64,000 nt of DNA from Durusdinium trenchii. Lineage: Eukaryota > Sar > Dinophyceae > Suessiales > Symbiodiniaceae. Of the stretch, positions 8,770-18,400 are shown in pieces (the stretch's first letter is position 1; every line of letters starts with the position of its first letter). The position numbers were made by a program, and so were the translations under genes. The notes under the pieces are model-generated. The model was not told the origin of the DNA. It made no database searches and saw only the letters and a program-made list of their open reading frames with translations. The stretch is from NCBI GenBank assembly GCA_963970005.1, contig CAXAMN010025695.1:309317-373316 (forward strand), read 5' to 3'.

Positions 8770-11700
8770 GTGAGTGTTCTTTTCACAGGACTGATGATTT
8801 GTGAGTTCCATAGGTGAACATGAACTCGGATCATACCGCTTTTTTTTTATGTGTGGCCACTGGATAGCTGGAAAACGGTAGGATGGGAACGGAAATCTAT
8901 ATCCGTGTTTATAGGGAGGTGCCTGGTTTCCGGGTGGATCTGTGTTGTGCGGGCAGCACTTTTGAACTCCGCATCCAGATTGTGTGGGCTGCTCCACTGA
9001 CTGGGATGGGAAGATTCAAAGTGCCAGGCATGAGCTTTGCGTTAAACGCCTCAACTTCGGTGTCCTTCTCGGGCGATGTGCATCTCCATGCGTGGCTCGC
9101 GCATCAGTTTTCGGGCCAGAACGCCGCAAGCCTGTCGCTGGTGTCTCGCGCGCGGCAGTTTAGCAGCTTCATCGTGCTGGTGGGCCGCATCATTTCGGCC
9201 ACACAGTTTGATCCCAAATATGCTGTCCTGGTGCAGAACAAGGACGAGCGACTTTGCTCTTAAGAAGAATGCAATTTCTATTTAAACACGCCAACACCTC
9301 CAAGCTTCTGAAACGGTTCGCGATCTTTTCGAATCAGATTCACTCGCAGCCGTAGGTCAGAGCTCTCAACCGAGGCTGGAGATCCCCCTGGAGCTCTCAA
9401 CGATCCCCACGCCCAAGGAGTTTAAAGATGCCATCGAGCTGCCCGGCTAAGCGCTCACTCGCAGATGCCTGAACTCAGGGTGGCCACAGGAGGAAAAATG
9501 TGGCCACAGGACTCATTGACTCATATTGATTACTTCTTGCGGGGGCATGATGTGTAGATCTTGTACTCATACGTCCTCATGTCACTGACCACTATGGCAC
9601 ACGTAATTGCATGAAATTACTGTAGTGACTGTAGTGCAAGGGTCCTTCGTTTGTGGTTGGAAGCCATTCTGAACTTGGGAAGATGAGTTTCTATTCTATG
9701 GTGCTGCTTTGTTGTGTTGAAACGTCGTGGATACTTGCTTGGAGTAGGCTCACTGGGACGTCATTTCAAGAGCTTTGTGGCGTTGGGTTTGGCAAGAAGA
9801 TCATGACGTTTGCATTTCAATTGGCTTTGGGTCATCTCGTCACTTACTCTCAGCCGAGTTGGGGAGGGACCACACGAAACTGCCTTTCAGAATTGTTTTA
9901 TCAGGGTTGTTTGACTATAGCTACAAGCTAAGGCTTTGACCAGCTCCCTCCTTCAGGTGTTGGTGGGGCAATGGAGGGTCCGTCCGAGGGTCCGTCCAGG
10001 TAGGAGCTCCAACAGTGAAGTGCACGAAGCCCCTCGTTCGGATTTCTTTCGGGTAAAGGTTTTCCCTAAAAATCGAGAAACCTGATGCTGTGCCTCCTTG
10101 AAGAAGCACGAGCCTTCCTGCATTACTGAGTGAGCCAGCCTGCCCTTACTTAATTCAGTAGCACCAACATCGATGCAAAGTAAACGCCACGCTTGACGCA
10201 ACGCATCCCAGCAGCAAGCAACAACAACGTCGCTGCCCACTCGTCGCCTCGAGGTCCTTGTCTCCAGAGCAGCAGGCCTTTGCCAAGGCCTTCAGGGCTA
10301 TGCAGTTGGAGAGTACGCTCTTCGGTACCTGCGGTGTGAACGAAGAGGTTCTTTTTTTTTTTTGCGGATGGGATAGAGGCACGCAGGACTAAGATTAAGC
10401 GTGAATGCAGGGGTAGCTGAACGTCTCTGAGTGTATAAGGGACATATAAGGTCGCTGCAGACGACACGTACCAGATAGTCCTAGATGTGATTTCTTATTG
10501 GCAAAGGCATGCATCGTTTTTACCCTGCTGTGTTTTCTCCATATCTCCTTGAAGAACTTGAGGCATTGTCGTGGTGCAAGTGAAGCCACAGCTGGAGCAA
10601 CTCTTGAATTTGCCAGTGGCATGGCTCATAGTCACTGATAGTCCATTGATGTGATCAGCGAAACGCCGCTGGTGGAGGTAGTATGTAGGCTGTACATCCA
10701 CCAATGCAGTGATTTCTTGATCTGATTCTGTGTGGGGGAAGCTTTCTTTTTCAGGCCTGTGTTGCTTGAGTCGAACACGACTGATGTTGGATGATATGAG
10801 GCTGATAGCCTCACCAAAGAGATCAAACTCACACAGGACACACCGACATGCCTGGAGGGGTTTGAGTGGAATGTCCCAGTCGAGCCGAGCTGCAGAACTG
10901 GGATTTGGAGCATGTCGGCCTTGTGAAGAAGTCTTACAAGAATTCCACTTGGTAGACAACTGGACAAGGAAACAGATTGGTCCAGCTAAAGGAGTAAACA
11001 ATTGAGGTCGAGATCAACCACTCTAAAAATTGGATCCCCTGCAGATTTGCGAATTTGCGAACCGCTCCAGTCAGGACTTGATGCAGCTCTTTATCAAGTA
11101 TCAGCGCCTTAGCTCAAATGCGAGTGTTCAGGGTCCTGTCCACAGTTGAAGGCAACACCTTCGTCTCGCACAAGTTGTTTCCCTTGAAGGCTCAATCCAT
11201 CCACCCTAAGAATCAAGGACCCCCAAAGGTGAAGGTTTTGAGGGCCCAAACCCCTGCTATGCAGGGTCAAAACCCTCCATAGGAGGGTCCAATGATTCTT
11301 AGGGCACTGTCATTTGATAAAAATGCCGATCGGGTCAGGGGCCAGAGAGTGCCTTCACCACAAGCAGGAGTGCCCACAAACATGCTGGAGCGCGTCCCAC
11401 AAAATGGCAGACGCCCTCCTTGCGAGGTGTCTTAAGAATCTTGCCCTAGTGACCCTATAGTCTAAGCTGTTGCTAACGATTCTCCAACCAACAGGCTCCG
11501 ACCAAGGCCGAAAGTGCTTCTGAACGGAATGTGCAAACAGATTCAAAACGACTCAGTTGGACGATGTTTTGCTTCTTAAACTGAGCTGCCGGACACCGGC
11601 CAGCTGACCGAGGATCCCCAGCGACTTGCTATCCTTCTCAGAGGACCTGCTGATGCCGGGAGATCTTCCAAGTGCCACCCGAAAGTTGGAGATCGTGAAA

Positions 11701-12371
11701 AGCCAGGTGAGGAAATACGTTTTGACTTGAGAAGACGTGGGGGGAGCCCCAAATTCTAAGCCATATTGGCGGGAGCCCAGAATTGGGCGGAACATGCTCC
11801 CAGGGGTTCGCGATATGGAGATTGTTGAGGTGAACAGATGGTGAAGCAGATAAGATCTTGGTCTTATGGCATTGATGAATCGAGGACAGCATCGAACAGA
11901 TCCAGTGGAGCCTTTGACGTCCAGTCCGCAATAAGACCGGGTGTGACCAGGGCTTCTCACCGCGCAGGTAAGCCAAATGAATGGCATGATTGCAGAGGAG
12001 AAGAGCCTTGCCCGCCTGGATAGGTTTTGGAGGGCCAAGCTTCATTTGCACAGTGAAACCCCCACCCTCCATGGCACCATGAAGATGAGGTCCTACGTTC
12101 AAGAGAGGTTTTTAGATCCCTTTCGATTCGATGAGTCAATGGAATAATTCTTACCCAGCTCTTCCTGGGCCTGGCCGAGGAAGCAAGAGCTTGAGGAGCG
12201 GCGAAAGGAAGAAGAGTTCCGCCGGCTCGAAGAGCTGCGAAAGCAAGAGGAAGAGCTGCGAAAGCAAGAGGAGGCTCGCATGATGCAGCAGATCTTCCTC
12301 GAGAGGGAGGAGGAGGAACGCTGTGTGCGCATGGAGGAGGAGGCAAGTGCAAACCACTTTGCGTAGCTCTG

Positions 12372-12402
<31 letters not shown>

Positions 12403-15400
12403 TTATAACATACATATATGTGTGTTCTCCCCAAGGGATAGCATGCATGAGTTGCGAGACCCCGTAGCTTTTGAAAGACAGGGCTGCCTGACCTCTGCCA
12501 CCAGACCTCCCCGTGGAGGAGGTCAGGTAGCTTGGTTGGAAAGAGAGGCTCCATCCCTCGCTTCCAGGACTCCCCGTGGAGTCAGGGAGAGGTGCCCATT
12601 GGGGGATCCCTTTCTCAAGGGAGAAAAGCTTGCAGAGGGCAAGGAAGGCCGAGAAGCTAGAGCTAGGCGCGGTGGTGGACGGTGACAGTGGCACCATAAA
12701 AGGCTCGACGAAGAGGGCCCTCGACAGCTTGTCTTTGGGTTTCTGGCTGCTGCGGCAAGAGAAGGCCCCGCGAAAGGGACTACAAGTCTTCTTAGGGCGA
12801 GAGGTGCACACGCTTCAGCTTCGGAGACCGCTCTTTGGAGTGTTCGACTATGTATGGAAGGACATTGCGGACGGCGAGGTGCTCATCCCGCTGAGTGGAA
12901 AATCCGTTGAGGAAATCTTGATGGCAGGCAAGATGTAGCCAGGCCTTGAGGGTGACAGATTTGCGGGCTAAGCTGCGTGAGGTCGTGACTGCATCTGATG
13001 CGAGTGAGACAGGAGGTGGATCGGTGTACGGGTCAAAGTTGACATCCCGAGCGCTCAGGAAGCTGTGTGCCTTGGAGGAGGCAGAAGATGAGGTAGGAGG
13101 AGAAGGTATCAACTTGGACGAGCCGCAGAGTGTGTTGGTTTTTGACTTCTTTGCAGGGATTGGAGGTTTGAGTCGGGTGCTCGAGCTGGCTGGGCAGAAA
13201 GTGGACCACCTGGTGGTGATTGAGAAGGACCCGGACTGCCGGCGTCTAAACAAAACAAGGTGGCCCGGGTGCGACGTGGTGGCAGACATCACCCGAGCGA
13301 CAAAAGGGAATATTGAAAAGTAGATGGGAAGCGTACCGGGCCTGACAGGAGCCGTGGCTGGAGGTGGATCCCCTTGTCAAGGAATATCAAAGCTGAATGC
13401 TGATCGAATTCCGGCCAGGGGCGCAAGCCCAGGGCCGTGGGATCCCGGAGGGTTCTCTCCTTTCCGAAGGAGAGAGGGGCTCCAACCCCTGCCGCCCACA
13501 CAGAAAACCAGGGGGGGCAGCGGACGTCGCTGGGATAGAATTAGATTGTGGAAATGCGCTAGATGCAAGCTATGCTCAACATAGCCCCAAGACCGCGCAA
13601 CAAAGGCTCCAGATGGCCCAAGCTAGACCCAAGCTGTGCGCAACATGGCCCCAAGCCCGCCCAAGAAGGGGCCAACATGGGTCCAAGATGGGCCAACATG
13701 GGGCCAAGATGGGCCAGCATGGGCCCAGCTGGGTCAACATGGGCCAGCATGGGCCCAAGCTGGGCCAACATGGGCCCAAGCTAGGCCAACATGAGCCCAA
13801 CATGGGCCCAAGATGGCCCAAGCTAGACGCAAGCTATGCTCAACATAGCCTCAAGACCGCACAACAAACGCTCCAGATGGCCTAAGCTAGACCCAAGCTG
13901 TGCGCAACATAGCCCCAAGCCCGCCCAACATCGCTACGGCCACAGCCTGCACCCGCACCCAATCTTCCACTCTCCAGCCCCCTACCTCAACGCCCCTGGC
14001 CGGCTGTCGGGTGTAAGCCCGTAAATCACCTTCAAGATCTTCGGTCTAAGTTGTTTTACAAATATGTGGAGGTCCTTGGATGGATTGAGGATGTCGCCCG
14101 GGAGATGAAGGTTTGGTCAGTCTTGATGGTGGAGAATGTCTTTGGGGATGATGAGGACATCAAAGAAATGAGTCAGCAATTGGGGTGCCGACCTCTCTAT
14201 GTTTGTGCGAGCTGCATGTTGTGGGTGAGACGACCCAGGCTGTACTGGTGTAATGTGAGCATGGATGATCATGCGAGCTACCAGCTCAACCACCATGGGC
14301 TCTATGACGTTTTGGAGTTTAATGAGCCGTTGGATGAGGTCGGTATGCGATGAAGGCTGGATACAGCCAGCGGCAGAAGTGAACCAAAACATCAGATTGC
14401 CTACCTTCACAAGGGCGATCCCAAGGAAGAATCCCCCAGTTGCAACAGCAGCACCATCGAGAGATGGCAGGCGGATCAAATGAAGTATCCACCATACACA
14501 TATCGGCCTGAGTTCTTGTTCCATGATGCCAAAGGTGATGACGTCAAACGAGTTGCCTCGGTGGCAGAACGGGAGCGATTGATGGGCCACCCCACTGGGT
14601 ATACTTGGAAGGAGGCTGAGACGGAGGCCGGGCGGGGGAAGCAGACGGTGGCACGAGAAGCAGCCATCGGTAATAGCTTCCATACGGTGGTTGTGGCTTG
14701 CATTTTGGATCTTTGGCTGTGGAAGAAGCAAGCTCGAACTGATCCAAAGGCAATAGTTGAGAGGTGGCGTGAAGAGATGAGTGAGCGAAGTTTTGATGAT
14801 GTGGGAGAGAAGGATGATGCCACGACCCACATCAGTATGAGTGAAAGAGACAAAGAAGAGGAGGAAGCCATCTTTCAGTTGATGAAGCATCCAAAGAAGG
14901 AAGAAATGGCTGCGATTGGCTGGCCATAGCTTCGGAAAAGCTGGAGGTGCGCGGTTGCTGAATGTCAGGCTGATCCACCAGAACCTGCGGCGGATGGAAT
15001 TCCGCGGAAGCGATGTCAGGTTAGATCTACAGGTGGTTTACCGTCCAGATGCGGTGGTCCGAACGACAGTGGGCCTGGTAGGTGGGTTTGGAAGACGGCC
15101 CAGTCCTAATTACAAGTGGCGACGGGATGAGCACATAAATCTGCTCGAACTGCGGGCAATCCTGACAAGCCTGGAGTGGCGCGCCCGTTCAGCGTCTTTT
15201 CATTCTTGCAGGTTCCTCCATCTTTCAGATTCCCAGATTTGCTTAGCTGTTTTGACAAAAGGTCACAGCAGCTCAAGAAAGATCAACCACATTTTGCGGA
15301 AAATCTCAGCCTTGTGCCTCGCTCTGAATCTGTTTCCGTTGTGGGCTTGGATTGCATCCCGTTTGAATCCAGCGGATGGTCCAAGCAGGCGCTTCGAGAA

Positions 15401-18400
15401 GGATGCCAAGGAAGGAAATTAAGAGAAAAGAGACAAAAGAGGAACGCAAGGCTGAGAGAAAGAAAGTGGGACGGCTGTCAGAGCAACGAGTTTCACTAGC
15501 GACCGCTGAGCGCTACACAGCGTCACTGAATGAATTCGCTTTGTTCGTTGGAAGCCCTGTGACAGAGGTGCTGCGTCGAGATGACTTGGAGTCACTCCTC
15601 TGTCAGTACATAGAGTTTCTCTGGGAAGAAGGTGATCCCAAGAGTATGGCAAACTACGTGCTGGCCGCTGCTCAGTACAGAAAACCAGAACTCAAAGGGG
15701 CTTTGAAGGGGGCGTGGCAGCTTGTTTTTCACTTTGGAACAAGCTGGAGCAACCAATACGGGCAACCCCTTTAAGTCCAGAACTGGTTTTGGCCTTTGCT
15801 GGCGTCTTGTGGAAATGGCAATGGCCGCGGCTGGCTTTCGAACAGGAGAGATGATTCAACTTGTTCGGAAAGATGTCATCTTGCCAAAGCACAAAGGCCA
15901 GTCGGCCATCATCTTTTTGCGTGACACAAAGACTGCACAACGAAATATCTTGACGAGTGAGAAGGTGCTCAAGGCGGGGAGGGGCAACTTCGGCTTATGC
16001 TCAGGGCATGAAATTTGACCAGCTTTTGACCAATTAAAGGTCGCTGGAAACATGTTTCCACTGCCCGAATCTACCTTGATCAAGCCCTCCAGGAATACAC
16101 AGCTTTGGTCCTACCGCCCGCGGTTTTCCAAAGAGTTCGCGCAGCAAACCAGAGGTTTGCGGGACGCGTGGAGGTGGGGGCTAGGAGGACTTGATCGGGA
16201 GAGGGCATTCCCCTTTTTTTGTCAGATGGCACTTGACCCCGGCAAAAGTGCGCGGAAGGGTCAAGAGGTGGGCATAGCAACATAAAGCATATATATATAT
16301 ATATATGCATTATATATTTTTAATTTATATATGCTGTATATATTATATAGTTAGTTGTATGGATAGGTCAGTTCTATGTTTGCATGTGGTCCCCCAACAA
16401 CTGTAGTCCCCGGCTTCTGAAGGACATATCCACCATACCAGTTGTTGACTTCAGCTGCCCACCAGCTAGAAGCTTCCTTGGGAATCGTTTCACTAGGAAT
16501 CGTTTCACCTGTAGTAACAAGATGCTACTAGCTAGAAGCTTCCTTGGGTATCGTTGAACGCTATTCCGAACTGTGACCGTGACGACCGGTCTCCCCCATG
16601 GTGATGACCTGGGCCGGGGATGCGGTTCATGTGTTTGGGCGCAGGAGCCGCTCGCCCACTCCGCCTTTCAGGCCTTTGACGTTCCATCCAGGAGGGGCAT
16701 GTCCTTCGGCCAATCGCTTCTGAAATCCATGGGTAGCGCCTTCGGTGGCGGCGCCTCCATGGAGAAGTGTGCCGCGGCTCCGGTCTTGGAGGTCGAGCGG
16801 CGCTCGATGGCTGTGCCACGGCCGAGCTGCGCAGCCGGGAAAGGCATGGCCAAGGGAAGAGGACGGAGGGAGACTCAGAGAAAGGGATGGGGTGGATGGA
16901 TGCATCATTGCAGTTAGAAACTCCATTTCACAACTGACATTTTATGCTTGGCTTAGCTATTCTCCGGCTGAAACCCTGTGAGGCAACAGCATCCAACTGA
17001 GTGCTGCCCCTACCGGTGCCGCCAGTGGTGCTGCCAGCGGTGCTGCCAGCGGTGCTGCCAGCGGTGCTGCCAGCGGTAGCGGTGCCAGCGGTGCCGTCCC
17101 AGCGAAGCCCAGTCACGCGGCAACCTCACCAGGCCCAGTGGAGCCAGGGATGGCTGAAGCAATGGAGGTGGATGACATGGGCCGTGATTACACGCAAGTG
17201 CCCAAGCAGCTGGACGAGCAGTTCGAAAGGCCAGGAACAAGTCGAAGACGGTTTTTAGGGCATGAATGAGTGCGGTAGTTGCACGAGGATTGACCCTTAC
17301 TGAGTTTGGTGATGCATGACAGAGATATAAAATCATAAGTCCTGGGATGACCATGTTTCTCTATAGGGCGGTACTACTAGGGGCTTCTGGCCGTACTAGT
17401 AACAAGAACGGGGCTCAAACGGGGCTCACATGGGACCTGCGTCGCTGAGACAGCGAAGGCTCGCTCCGGAGAGTGCCTTGCGCCCGACCATCATCAACCC
17501 TGGACGCATGTGGCCTAAGCGCTCTCAGCCGGCCTTGCTGGCAGAGAGGAAGACGGAGAACTTGACCACCGAAGAGCAGAAAAGGGCTGCTTGGGCGCTT
17601 TAACGGGCAGGTAATGGCATTGGAGGATGGAAGATGAGCAAATTCAAAAATTATGCCTTTTCTTCTTTGGCCGGGATATGTTGGGATTGAGAAGGTGCAT
17701 GAAGGAAGTGGGACTGCAGAGTCAACCATGAGACTGAGTCTTGTTTTTGATCTTTTTGTACCACGACACAGGGTCCCGATAGTTCTCTACGGCCAGTTCG
17801 TTTGAGCACTCCTGTTGCACCCCAGCCAACCTCGACAGCCCCCTGCAGTGCTTCGTAGCTCATCAACCGGCACGGTTGGCTCAAACAAAGCACTAGGATC
17901 CGAAGTGCAGCCGCACCAGTAGTGGTACCATTGAACATTGAACCAGTACTACCTTCGGAGTGGCTCCAATCAGCAGGGCCGCGATGGCGGTGGCTTCGGT
18001 GGGATGTCCTGATTTGAGCTCCTCCGTTCGGAGTATCATTACTTCCGCTCCTCATTTGTCGCCCCCGCAGCTGAAGGTCACTCCCAGTGTGCCAGAGATC
18101 TTCGTGAAGACGCCACCACAGACGCAGGTCTCAAGAGTGGTAACCCAACTAGAGACTGCACGGTGCACGGATATGGTGGCACAGCTGCAATGTCAAGTGG
18201 ACTATTGGCACCAACGCTTTCATGATGTCGAGACATGCTTCTATGAAGCGAAGGTGCAATTGTCAAGTGTATTGGAAAGAGAGCAGTGCTTGCAAGCAAA
18301 GATCATGCAGCTTGAGAGCTGTCACACTGTTTCAACTGATGAACTTTGCAGCGCACGACTCCTTCTGGAAGAACGAGAAGTGAGCTTGCAAGATGCTCGT

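Larger units (their letters stand above)
12560..16290 (+). mobile_element. DIRS-like tyrosine-recombinase retroelement carrying a DNA methyltransferase
   Basis: Within one intron, on the host-gene strand, consecutive frames give the end of a reverse transcriptase, the start of an RNase H, a complete-looking C5 methyltransferase, a second RNase H part and a tyrosine recombinase. RT/RNase H plus a tyrosine recombinase instead of an integrase defines DIRS-type elements; dinoflagellate retroelements with captured methyltransferases are known. The copy is defective: the RT core with its YVDD motif is missing, there is an in-frame TAG at 13321, several frameshifts and an insertion at about 13410-14020. 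Terminal repeats were not found, so the limits are approximate. Confidence 0.7.

Noticed and set aside
11957-12811. 284-codon - strand frame
   Set aside because: Covers two + strand exons and a microsatellite; gives Ser/Pro-rich shadow sequence.
14117-14890. 257-codon - strand frame
   Set aside because: It is the shadow of the methyltransferase on +, which carries all catalytic motifs.
17866-17884. Full dinoflagellate spliced-leader gene or exact relict
   Set aside because: Only about nine bases (TTGGCTCAA) match; kept as a hint for the nested ORF, not as a feature.
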